Part shown: positions 44,523-53,143 of the stretch, piece by piece
Numbering within the stretch: position 1 is the first letter of the stretch
How the letters are laid out: the number at the start of each line of letters is the position of its first letter
NCBI GenBank assembly: GCA_009789175.1
Contig: CP046866.1
Coordinates: 868,001 to 932,000 of the forward strand
DNA length: 64,000 bases
DNA from: Salinibaculum litoreum
GTDB taxonomy: Archaea > Halobacteriota > Halobacteria > Halobacteriales > Haloarculaceae
Direction of reading: 5' to 3'
Made by a program: the position numbers and the translations under genes
Notes under the pieces: model-generated
What the model was told of the DNA's origin: nothing
The model's database searches: none
The model's input: only the letters and a program-made list of their open reading frames with translations

Positions 44523-45626
44523 TTACCCCATTCTATCGAGGGCATCTTGTCGATCTTCGACCGGCGTCTGATCGTATTTCATTGTCGTCTGAGGTGACCT
44601 ATGCCGTAATTGTGCTTGCGCTGCAGCCAAGTCTTCTTCTCTCGTCATGTAGGTTCCCACTGAGTGACGAATTGAGTACCAACTCATCTTTCTGTTTTCT
44701 GTCTCGATGTCTGCGATATCGCAGAGCCGCTCTATCACGGTTTTCAGCGAGTGCGAGCCGTAGGGATTGTTTTCACGGGTCAGCCAGATAGCGCCACTTC
44801 CGTCGTATTTAGAATATAATTCCCGTTCTTCGAGCCATCTGCTGAGTATATCCGCTGTCTTTTCTCTGAGACTGACAATCCAGTTATCCCGAGATTTTGC
44901 ACTCTCCTCTTTAGGAATTCGCAACACTCCATTTTCTGTGTCGACCCACGAAGTGATTGCGCGCTCTACCTCGATGGGCCGAAGTCCAGCATCGAGCGAT
45001 GTCCAAACGAGCGATGGTATCTTCCACCCGTTGGCCCGACTCCAATCTTCTGGGCTGATTTCTGACTTTGGCTTTGAGAATCGCTGCGCCAGATGTATTT
45101 TCCACTTTTCTCGTTCACTTGGAGCAAGATTCGAATAGGAAGGGATGGTACCGTACTCTAGCGCAGCATCTCGGACTTTCCCTCGCTCTTCTCGAGTTAG
45201 GTAATCACGGGGCTGTGAACTGCTGTTCTCAGAAAATCTAATCGAGGGATCCCAGTTTTCAACACCATGTTCGCGGTGTCGCCATTTGAACAGCATCTGG
45301 ACTGACTTTTGACAATTTGCTTTGTGCGTGTTGCTGTAGTCTGTCTGTGCCAGATGCCGCGTCCATTGGTCCGCGTGACTGGGTTTGATATTCGCTGTAT
45401 ACCCGTTCTCCTGTTCCCAGACCCAGCGATAGAACTGGTCCATCCGGTAGGACCGTGGCTTGACTGTTCCAAACGCGTAGCCTTCACCCTTTTCGGGTCT
45501 CTTGCCGATCGAGAGCAACCATCGGAGACAGTCTTTTCGTTCGTCTTCGTAGTCGAGTAGCTGACGCGGATTAAGGTATTCTTCTGCAACCTCCGTTACG
45601 ACAGGTAACTCTGAAATCTCGTCCAT
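44523..45626 (-). CDS. Tyrosine recombinase (XerC/phage-integrase type)
   Basis: The 367-aa product has an N-terminal SAM-like core-binding domain (residues about 20-140) and a C-terminal catalytic domain with the Arg of SLDAGLRPIEVE near 213, SIRHSVGTY (H-x-x-R equivalent) near 318, LRHRSPQTT (His) near 342, and the catalytic Tyr in MKYDQT near 351. It would catalyse site-specific integration or excision. Its start is about 210 bases from the tRNA-Glu remnant, the classic arrangement for an archaeal island. A CDS of full length with all catalytic residues, so possibly still active. Confidence 0.85.
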   Translation of the reverse strand: MDEISELPVVTEVAEEYLNPRQLLDYEDERKDCLRWLLSIGKRPEKGEGYAFGTVKPRSYRMDQFYRWVWEQENGYTANIKPSHADQWTRHLAQTDYSNTHKANCQKSVQMLFKWRHREHGVENWDPSIRFSENSSSQPRDYLTREERGKVRDAALEYGTIPSYSNLAPSEREKWKIHLAQRFSKPKSEISPEDWSRANGWKIPSLVWTSLDAGLRPIEVERAITSWVDTENGVLRIPKEESAKSRDNWIVSLREKTADILSRWLEERELYSKYDGSGAIWLTRENNPYGSHSLKTVIERLCDIADIETENRKMSWYSIRHSVGTYMTREEDLAAAQAQLRHRSPQTTMKYDQTPVEDRQDALDRMG

Positions 45627-45833
45627 TGTGACCGTTTAGACTCGGGTCCGTATCGATCATAGTCAATCGCTGATTGCGTACGGTCAGAGAGTCGTTCGAG
45701 TCGCCATTGTCTCAAGGGCAATTCTATGGGTGTTTATATGTGCTTCCACTCAAAATCTGCCTGAAGTAGCCGAAAACGCCCGTTTTAGAGAAAGGAGACA
45801 GCGTTAGAACGAAATTCAGTCCTTCGAAACGTA

Positions 45834-45879
45834 GTGGCCTCTCACGGCAAGGACTTGGGTTCGAATCCCAAACGGAGCA
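45834..45879 (+). tRNA. Decayed 3' part of tRNA-Glu(CTC), probable attachment site
   Basis: 46 bases match the 3' half of haloarchaeal tRNA-Glu as I recall it: anticodon loop CTCTCAC with anticodon CTC, an intact T arm (TTGGG-TTCGAAT-CCCAA), the acceptor 3' strand ACGGAGC and discriminator A. The anticodon stem is broken (GGC opposite GGC) and no 5' half (GCTCCGT...) lies nearby, so it is not a functional tRNA. Remnants of tRNA 3' ends beside an integrase mark attachment sites. A full copy of the gene is expected at the other island end. Confidence 0.6.
45860..45879 (+). repeat. Direct repeat copy 1 of tRNA-end (att-like) sequence
   Basis: TTCGAATCCCAAACGGAGCA, identical to the copy at 45971-45990, 111 bases apart. 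It is the T-loop to discriminator part of the tRNA-Glu remnant. Confidence 0.85.
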
Positions 45880-45921
45880 CTCTTCTGAGGAACGAAGTGA
45901 CGAAGAAGGAAGCGCACGGAA

Positions 45922-45980
45922 GGGATTCGAACTACGCGAACGTGAGCGCCAGCGAGCGTTCGCCATCGAGTTCGAATCCC
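45922..45980. repeat. Nested inverted repeat between the att-like copies
   Basis: GGGATTCGAACT (45922-45933) pairs perfectly with AGTTCGAATCCC (45969-45980), and inside it GCGAACG (45936-45942) pairs with CGTTCGC (45957-45963), giving a long cruciform that includes tRNA T-arm sequence on both strands. Confidence 0.75.
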
Positions 45981-45990
45981 AAACGGAGCA
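45971..45990 (+). repeat. Direct repeat copy 2 of tRNA-end (att-like) sequence
   Basis: Second exact copy of the 20-base T-loop/acceptor sequence, without the anticodon part. It may mark a second integration event or a duplicated attachment site. Apart from these repeats, 45,627-46,081 holds no gene I can support. Confidence 0.85.
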
Positions 45991-46081
45991 TTTTACTGCG
46001 ACCCTCTCTGCAAGCAGCGACAGCGTCACATCGCCTGCGCGGACCGAACTCTCTTCAGCCTGACTGTGCCTACTGTCATGT

Positions 46082-46957
46082 GTGGCCGAGAACGCACCTG
46101 ACGAGCACGTCGTCGTTCTCACAGGCGGGACAAGCGGTATCGGCCGGCTTGCAGCAAAGAACCTCGCCGAGGCTGGCTCGACGGTCGCCGTCGTTGGCCG
46201 TGACCGCACACGGGGGACACAACTCGCTTCGGAAGCATCGACGACTCCCGGTACCATCAGGTTCCATCAGGCAGACCTCGCGCCGCAGGCGGGCGTTCGG
46301 TCACTTGCTGCAGACCTCCGTGAGACCTACGAGCGGATCGACGTACTCGCTCACAACGCTGGGCTATCGTCGGCGACACGAACCGAAACCGAGGACGGCA
46401 TCGAGCGCACGCTCGCGGTCAACCACCTCGCGCCGTATCTCCTGACTTACGAACTCCTCGACGTGCTCACTGCCTCGGAACCGGCACGCGTCGTCGTCAC
46501 TGCTTCGGACATTCATCGGCGTGGGTCACTCGATTTCGATGACCTCCAGTACACGAATGATTACGACGCACTCGACGCTTACGCGCGGTCGAAGCTCGCG
46601 ACCATCGCGTTCACTTTCGAACTCGCCGAGCGCCTGCCTGCAGACGGCGGGGTCACAGCGAATTGCTTTCACCCCGGGTTTATCCCGTCGACGAACCTGT
46701 TCCGTGATGCGAGCCTCCGGACCCGACTCATGGTCCGCCTCGCTGGTCTCGTCCCCGGCGTCGGGACCACGAAACGCGACGGGGCTCAGCGGCTCTGTCG
46801 ACTCGCTACCGACTCCGACTTCGCCGACGAAACCGGTGCGTACGTGACCGGTGACGGTCCTGCCTCACCGGCAGCCGAGGCCTCGGACCCCCACACACGG
46901 GACCGACTCTGGACTGTGAGTGCCGACCTCGTCGGCGTCGACCCGGACTGGCCCTGA
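46082..46957 (+). CDS. Short-chain dehydrogenase/reductase
   Basis: The 291-aa product (GTG start at 46082) has the SDR cofactor loop VLTGGTSGIGR near residue 14, LAHNAGLS (NAG motif) near 91, a Ser-containing strand VVVTASDIH, and the catalytic YARSK near 163-167. Likely an NAD(P)-dependent oxidoreductase of the retinol-dehydrogenase-like group; substrate unknown. It is the first clearly chromosomal, GC-rich gene after the island border. It converges with the flavin-dependent oxidoreductase gene, with 8 bases between the stops. Confidence 0.85.
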   Translation: MAENAPDEHVVVLTGGTSGIGRLAAKNLAEAGSTVAVVGRDRTRGTQLASEASTTPGTIRFHQADLAPQAGVRSLAADLRETYERIDVLAHNAGLSSATRTETEDGIERTLAVNHLAPYLLTYELLDVLTASEPARVVVTASDIHRRGSLDFDDLQYTNDYDALDAYARSKLATIAFTFELAERLPADGGVTANCFHPGFIPSTNLFRDASLRTRLMVRLAGLVPGVGTTKRDGAQRLCRLATDSDFADETGAYVTGDGPASPAAEASDPHTRDRLWTVSADLVGVDPDWP

Positions 46958-46965
46958 GCGACAGC

Positions 46966-47988
46966 TCAGGCCAGTCCGACGCCCTCGGCCAGCAACTCGT
47001 GAGACCGGAGCGCGTGGTCGTGGCTCTCGTGGCTGTGTTGTATCATCACTTCGTCCGCACCGACCCGGTCGGCGAGTTGTTCGAGGAGCGCCGCCAGCCG
47101 CTCGGGACTGCCGGAGAGCGAGCGCGGCCACTCGTCGGCATCGAGCGTCGCCGGTGTCGGCTCCGGTACGCCGCCGAGTTCGTCGATGGCCTCCTCGATG
47201 GTCGGTCGCGTCCCGCGGACGCCCCGTTGCATGCGCTTGTAGATTGCCTCGGCCACAGCACGCCGTCTGGCTGCCGTCTCGTTTGTCTCTGCACAGACCG
47301 CGTTGACAGCGACCATCACGCGTGGGTCGTCGACGCCGCCGGCAAGCGCTGAAGGCCGGAAGGTGTCGCGGTAGGTTTCGACGGAATGGGTCGCAAACTG
47401 GGGGCGGATGAACGCCGCAAAGCAGTACGGCAACCCGAGTTGGCCAGCTATCTCGGCGCTTGCAGGACTCGACCCGAGCACCCAGGGCATGGGTTCGGCC
47501 TCGCCCGACCGTGGTATTTCGAGGTCGGCGTAGGGGTGTTCGGACGGGTACTCGTCGTAGAGATGATTGACGACGGCTTCGATACGCTCCGCGTGGTCCT
47601 CATCGGGGTTCTCGACGTGTCTGTCCGTGCCGAGGGCGCGGTCCGCGGCCGGTGACCCGTTCGCTCGCCCGAGGCCGGCGTCGATGCGACCCGGTGCGAG
47701 GGCATCGAGCGCGCCGAACTGCTCTGCGACTTTGAACGGGCTGTAGTGGTTGAGCAACACCGCCCCGGACCCCAGCCGAATCGACTCGGTTTCGGCGGCA
47801 AGGTGTCCCAGCAACACCTCAGGAGTCGTCCCGGCGAGAGAGTCCGCCCTGCCGTGGTGTTCCGCTACCCAGAACCGGTTGAATCCCAACCGCTCGGCCT
47901 GCTGGGCCGCATCGATGGTGTCGGCATACGCCTCACTCGCAGTGCCATCGCTGGGCACAGGGGACAAATCGACCGCAGAGATATCCAT
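46966..47988 (-). CDS. Luciferase-like (LLM) flavin-dependent oxidoreductase
   Basis: The 340-aa product is a full-length bacterial-luciferase-family TIM barrel: RFWVAEHHGR near 38-48, IRLGSGAVLLNHYSP, FGALDALAPGRIDAGLGRA, and WVLGSSPASAEIAGQLGLP are the standard landmarks for FMN/F420-binding members. Haloarchaeal relatives are annotated as LLM-class monooxygenases or dehydrogenases; substrate unknown. Start ATG at 47988. Convergent with the SDR gene. Nothing unusual is visible. Confidence 0.85.
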   Translation of the reverse strand: MDISAVDLSPVPSDGTASEAYADTIDAAQQAERLGFNRFWVAEHHGRADSLAGTTPEVLLGHLAAETESIRLGSGAVLLNHYSPFKVAEQFGALDALAPGRIDAGLGRANGSPAADRALGTDRHVENPDEDHAERIEAVVNHLYDEYPSEHPYADLEIPRSGEAEPMPWVLGSSPASAEIAGQLGLPYCFAAFIRPQFATHSVETYRDTFRPSALAGGVDDPRVMVAVNAVCAETNETAARRRAVAEAIYKRMQRGVRGTRPTIEEAIDELGGVPEPTPATLDADEWPRSLSGSPERLAALLEQLADRVGADEVMIQHSHESHDHALRSHELLAEGVGLA

Positions 47989-48081
47989 GTCCGGACTGGA
48001 CGATTGTGGGAGTTAACGGTTTGGTCTGGCTAATCCCAACTGGATTGGCACGGACTGTAATCTGCCCTCGGGGACACGACG

Positions 48082-51000
48082 CTACCCGTTCAACGCCTCC
48101 AGCAACTGCTGTTTGAATGCGTACGGGGAGTCGAACCGGTCTCTCGGATGTTGGGCAATGGCTGTCTCGATGACATCGTCGAGTGCCTCCGGAAGACTCG
48201 GGTCGACCGTGGTCGGCGATGGGAGTTCGCCGTCCCTGATAGCTGCAGCCAGGTCGGATTCGGACTCGAAGGGGACCGTCTCCGTCAGTACGTGATAGCT
48301 CACCATGCCGAGCTGGTAGACATCCGTCGGGACCCCTGCAGTCGAATCCGAAAGCTGCTCGGGCGCGGTATACGGAGTAACAGGGTCGGAGCCGAGAGCT
48401 GCTGCGGCAGTCGACTCGATTCCCCAGTCTGCAAGCGTCGCACTCGGCGTTCCCTCCCCACGCGTGACGTAGATGTGCCCGGGCTCTAAGCCGGTCTGGT
48501 TGATGTTGTACATGTTACCGGTGCGGACTGCCTCGGCCACCTCCCCGAGGACGGCGCGCTTCTCGCCCATATCCAGCGAAGTCAGCACCGAATCAAGCGA
48601 CTCACCGCCAGCAAAGGCCACCCACGGTCGGGGGTCCGAACCCATCTCCAGCACTGTCGCGACGTTCGGGTTTTTGCTGATGCCGTTCCACTGGCGGGCT
48701 GCCGAGAGGAAGCTTTCACGAGCCTCCTCGTCATCGGCGTGTGTCGACGCCAGTGCGTAAGCCAGCGTTGGGTCGTCGTCATCGTAGCCCGCGAGGCTGA
48801 CGCTGTACCGATTGATGGGTGAAGCTTTCGAGCGAACCGTTGCTCCCTGTAGCGAGTCGACACCGGAGACCAAGTCACGGGCGACGGGGTCTGTCTCGGC
48901 CTGCGGTGCCGACTCATCGGGCTCCGTGTCGGCAGAGTCGGACGGGCTCTGTGCCTGTGACCCGGCCGGCTCGGTTGTGTCTTCCTGTTGCGGAGCGGTG
49001 AATTCACTGGGTGGGTCCTCGTCCGAACGCACGTATCGCCATCCACCGATACCGACCGTACCGACGACCAATAGGAGCCCACCGAGCAGTAACAGCCACG
49101 AGAAGTCACCGGTCAGCCCCGTAATCGCTCCCTGGCCTGTGGAACCTGCATCACTTCCCTGTCCCTCGAACGTGGTTGCCGGCAGCGCCTTGGTGTAGCT
49201 GTTCCCGTTCCCATCGGCCCCGACCTGATAGATGGCCTGCCCGGAGATATCGTAGTTGCCGGCCTCGTCGCTCTGTAAATCGAGCCGTATCGTCTCGGTT
49301 TCACCACCAGCGATGGTCGTGAGAGTCGTGTCGGTCTCGTTTGCCATTTCGACGCCTCCGGCGCTTTCGACTGTCACGCCATCGGGAAGGTTCAGACGAA
49401 TCCCCGCACGTATCGGCGTCTCTGGGTGCGGGTTCGACACCTCATATCGGAGGTCCGCGCTGTCTTCGCTGTCTGACTCGCCTGAGGCAACCGAGACTGA
49501 TGGACTCTCTTCGACGGTAACGGTCGTCTCTACCGTTGCCGTGTCGCCGTACTGGTCGGTGATGTCCAGAGTGACGGCGTGTTGCCCGGCGCTGGAAAAG
49601 GCGTGCTCGACCGCTTTCCCTTCCACGTCGATACTCCCGTCCCCGTCGAAATCCCACTCGTAGCTCTGTATCTCGTCGTCGCTCGTGGCTGTCACCGCGA
49701 CTGCACTCTCGGTGTAGACCGGCTGTGTCTCCCAGTTGATGCTCGCGGCCGGGTCGACATCTCTGACCTGCACTGTCTCCTCGTACGTCGTCTCCACTCC
49801 CTCCGCTGTTGTCACAGTCAACGCCACAGGCTGGCTGCCGCCCTTGGGGAACCTGTGGCGTGCCTGCGGCCCGGTCGCGTCTCTTTGTCCGTCACCGTCG
49901 AAGTCCCAGGCGTAGGACTGGACGGTGGCGGTCGATGACGTTTCGAACGTGACCTCTTCGTGGTCCGCTGGCGCGCGTGGCGTCCACGTCACGTCGACCG
50001 TCGGCCGGTCGTACACCGAGAGCGTCACGTTCGTCGACGCACGCGCTCCCAGATTATCGACGACGGTGAGCTGTACGGTTTTCGTCCCCGGCTCTATGGG
50101 GGTGTAGCTCATCTCCGGCCCTGCTTTTGTCCGGCCCGATGGCAGCGTCCACTCGTAGGACTCGATGCTCCCGTCGCTGTCCGTGGAGAGCGCTCCAGAA
50201 AACTCGACTTCCTGTCCCGTGACCGCTTCTTCGCTCCCGAGTGTAATGTGAGCCTCCGGCTTCTCGGTGACTGTTATGGTCCGGGTTTCGGTGCGTGATT
50301 TCCCGGCGTTGTCGGTCACCCGCAGCCCCAGTTCATACGTGCCACTCCTGTCGGGGATGAAACTGGTCGTTTCTCCGTTGTCGGCATCGTCGTAGTACTC
50401 GCCGTACTCACCGTCGCCGTCGGTGTCCCACTCGTAGGACTCGATACTCCCGTCCGTGTCGTAGGAGCCGGTGGCGTCCAGCGTGATGCGGTCGCCCGGG
50501 TTGGGCTCCTCCGGTGTGTAGGAAACTTCGGGTCCGGTGCGGAATTCTCGACGTTGATGGTGGTCCACATCGTATCCGATTTCCCGCCGTTGTCCGTGAC
50601 CCGGAGCCTGACGACGTATTCCCCCCCTGTCTCGTATGATACTGTCGTCGTCTTCCCGTTGTCGGCGTCGTCGTAATACTCACCGAACTCCCCGTCCCCA
50701 TCTGTATCCCACTCGTAGGACTCGATTGTTCCATCCGGATCGGTGGAATAACTGCCATCCAGCGTGATTTCCTCTTGTGGGCTCGGGGACAACGGTGAGT
50801 ATGCGAACCCGGCATTTGGAGCAGGATTTTCGACCGTAATCTGGCGCGTTACCTCCTCCGTGTTTCCGTTATCGTCGGTGATTCTGAGCCCGACAGTGTA
50901 GGTCCCCTCCGAATCGAAGGACACTGTCGTCCGTTCTCCGTCGCTGGCGTCGTCGTAGTACTCGCCGTACTCACCGTCACCGTCGGTGTCCCACTCGTAG

Positions 51001-51236
51001 GATTCGATAGTGCCCTCGTCACTGGATGGTCCCGCATCCAGTGTTATCGTCTCGTCCGGATTGGGCGTCGACGGCGAATACGTGAAATCAGCGGTCGGAT
51101 GGTCACTCTGGCCGTCGGGCGTCGTCAGTCGTGGCTGCTCCGCAGCAACCGGTGTTCCCACGATGGCCAACGCGAGAACGAGGGTCACGCTGACCGACGC
51201 GGCACTGAGACTGACAGACTCCGTTGTCCCTGACAT
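48082..51236 (-). pseudogene. PKD-repeat surface protein with cytoplasmic pseudokinase domain, frameshifted
   Basis: Two overlapping frames (51236-50316 and 50568-48082) encode one protein. The first gives a signal peptide (VTLVLALAIVGTPVAA), then two PKD domains. At about 50,524-50,532 one base is missing; adding it after CCGAAG restores VENSAPDPKVSYTPEEP and joins the second frame, which holds four more PKD-like domains, a beta domain, a membrane helix (WLLLLGGLLLVVGTVGIGGW) and a kinase-like domain. The kinase part has LADWG and YTAPEQL, but the HRDxKxxN loop reads GLEPGHIYV, so catalytic residues are missing. Intact length would be about 1050 residues. Mutation or sequencing error cannot be told apart. 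Confidence 0.75.
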
Positions 51237-51295
51237 CTGATTCCGTTCGACTCGAACAACGTCCTGGGCGCATGAAATAGGTTGCCAATATGCCC

Positions 51296-53143
51296 TTACA
51301 GCGCAAGTATGAGCAACAGTGTGATGACGACTGTCAACAGTAACACGGTCGTCCCGATGCTTGCCCTGAGGTACAGACGGGATGGCGTTCCGCCGTCTGC
51401 CGGTGGCTCATCCTGCCCGAAGGAGGGACGGAACGACTGGGGAAGATAGCGGGCGAGACGCACGGCCACAAGCGTCGGATTCGAGCCCACCCAGTAACAG
51501 CCACGCACGAACCGGATGGCAGTCCGGTCAATGGCCGCGTAGAGTTCCGTCACGCCGTAGACGCTCGCTTTGCCGCTGTAGTAGACCAGCGGACTCACCA
51601 GCACGTCCACGTCCGGGATATGGCCAAGCTTCGAGAGCGGTTTCTTGATGACGGCAAAGGCGACGAGGCTGATACCGACGAGGATAGCCTGACTCTGGAG
51701 GTGGCTCGAACTGTAGGGGTGGAGATGGTAAGCTTCCTCTTTGAGCAGCGGCCACGGCAGGAGGTCAAGCAGCCACTCCCACTGCACGCCGAAGAGCAGA
51801 CAGAGGCCGCCGATAAAGAGCATCGCGACGGTGTGGCCCGGCTTGGCGTCAGCCAGTTCCGGCCCGTCCCACTCGCCGTGTAAGAAGGCGTAGTAACCCA
51901 GTTTGATGAACGAGAGCAGCGTACCGATGGCTCCGAGATACAGCAGCCAGTAGATGGGCTCGGTCGCACTGGAACCGTAGTAATGCGGGTCGGCAGCGTC
52001 CAGAATCATTCCCTTGCTGATGAAGCCGTTGAAGCCCGGAATCGCGGTAATCGACAGCGCGCCCAGGCCAAAGCCAACAGCAGTCAGGGGCATCTCGCGC
52101 CAGAGTCCCCCCAGTTCGTACAGGTCGTCGATTCCCGTCCGGTAGATGATGACTCCGACGGCCATGAACAGCAACGCCTTGAACAGGACGTTGTTGAAGA
52201 CGTGCGCGAGCGCACCCCCAACGCCCAGTTCGAGCGTCGTCCCACCGAGATACAGCCCCAGGCCCATCCCGGCAATCATGTAGCCGACCTGTGCCTGGAT
52301 GTGGTAAGTCAGCAGGGCGCGCATATCGTGTTGCAAGAGCGCGAAGCCAGCGCCGTAGACGGCCATGATACCGCCCATGTAAGCGACTGCAAGCGTCACT
52401 GAATCCCCGAGGGGGAGGACGCGATACATCACGTAGGCGCTGGTCTTTGTCGTGAACACCGAGAGGAAGACGCTGGCGGCGATGTGCGGGCGCGGGTAAG
52501 TGTCGGGCAGCCAGACGTGCAGGCCGACGAACCCGCAGTTGATGCCCATCCCGAGGATGGCGAGATACAGCGGGATACCGCTGGTAATCGAGGTGATGCC
52601 TTCCTCGGCGAAGAGGAAGGTCCCGGTCTCGGCGAAGTGCCAGGTCACCGCAAGCAGCAGCAGGCTGCCGGAGATGCCGTGTGCAAGAGCGTAGCGGAAG
52701 CCGGCTCGCACGGCTTCCCCGCCGTAGTGCCAGACCAGCAGCGTGCTCGTGACGGCCATCAGCTCCGCGAAAAAGAGAAGCGTCAGCCAGTCGCCGGCGA
52801 AGAGCACGCCCATCGTCGAACTGACGTAAGTCAGCGCGAAGGCGGTGGTCACTTTCGGCGCGTCGCTGGAGTACGAATAGAGGACGGCGGCGCTACCGAG
52901 GGCAGCGAAGACGAATCCGAACGCCTGCGAGAAGCTATTGACGCTGAAAAGGACCACGTCGAAGGACGCGAACAGTGTCGTCTGGTAGTAAGTCCCGTGT
53001 GGGGCCAGAAGCGAGATGGCGAGCACGGCAAGCAACGAGAGCACACCGACGGCGTGGCCGACGAGACGCGGCAAGATGGCGACCAGCAGCGCGGCCACCA
53101 GGACGATGGCAAACGGTGGGACGAGAGTGGCAAGCTCGCTCAT
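51296..53143 (-). CDS. Mnh/Mrp-type antiporter, ND5/ND2-like proton-channel subunit
   Basis: The 615-aa product is a many-helix membrane protein of the proton-conducting NuoL/M/N family: helix runs such as LLFFAELMAVTSTLLVWHYGG, the conserved Lys-bearing LFKALLFMAVGVI region near 330, and ITAIPGFNGFISKGMIL near 375. It is the last gene of the Mnh operon, overlapping the previous gene by 4 bases. In such complexes these subunits conduct ions and sit beside the MnhE/F/G module. It lacks the DUF4040 extension of a full MnhA. Likely a D- or H-type subunit. Confidence 0.85.
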   Translation of the reverse strand: MSELATLVPPFAIVLVAALLVAILPRLVGHAVGVLSLLAVLAISLLAPHGTYYQTTLFASFDVVLFSVNSFSQAFGFVFAALGSAAVLYSYSSDAPKVTTAFALTYVSSTMGVLFAGDWLTLLFFAELMAVTSTLLVWHYGGEAVRAGFRYALAHGISGSLLLLAVTWHFAETGTFLFAEEGITSITSGIPLYLAILGMGINCGFVGLHVWLPDTYPRPHIAASVFLSVFTTKTSAYVMYRVLPLGDSVTLAVAYMGGIMAVYGAGFALLQHDMRALLTYHIQAQVGYMIAGMGLGLYLGGTTLELGVGGALAHVFNNVLFKALLFMAVGVIIYRTGIDDLYELGGLWREMPLTAVGFGLGALSITAIPGFNGFISKGMILDAADPHYYGSSATEPIYWLLYLGAIGTLLSFIKLGYYAFLHGEWDGPELADAKPGHTVAMLFIGGLCLLFGVQWEWLLDLLPWPLLKEEAYHLHPYSSSHLQSQAILVGISLVAFAVIKKPLSKLGHIPDVDVLVSPLVYYSGKASVYGVTELYAAIDRTAIRFVRGCYWVGSNPTLVAVRLARYLPQSFRPSFGQDEPPADGGTPSRLYLRASIGTTVLLLTVVITLLLILAL

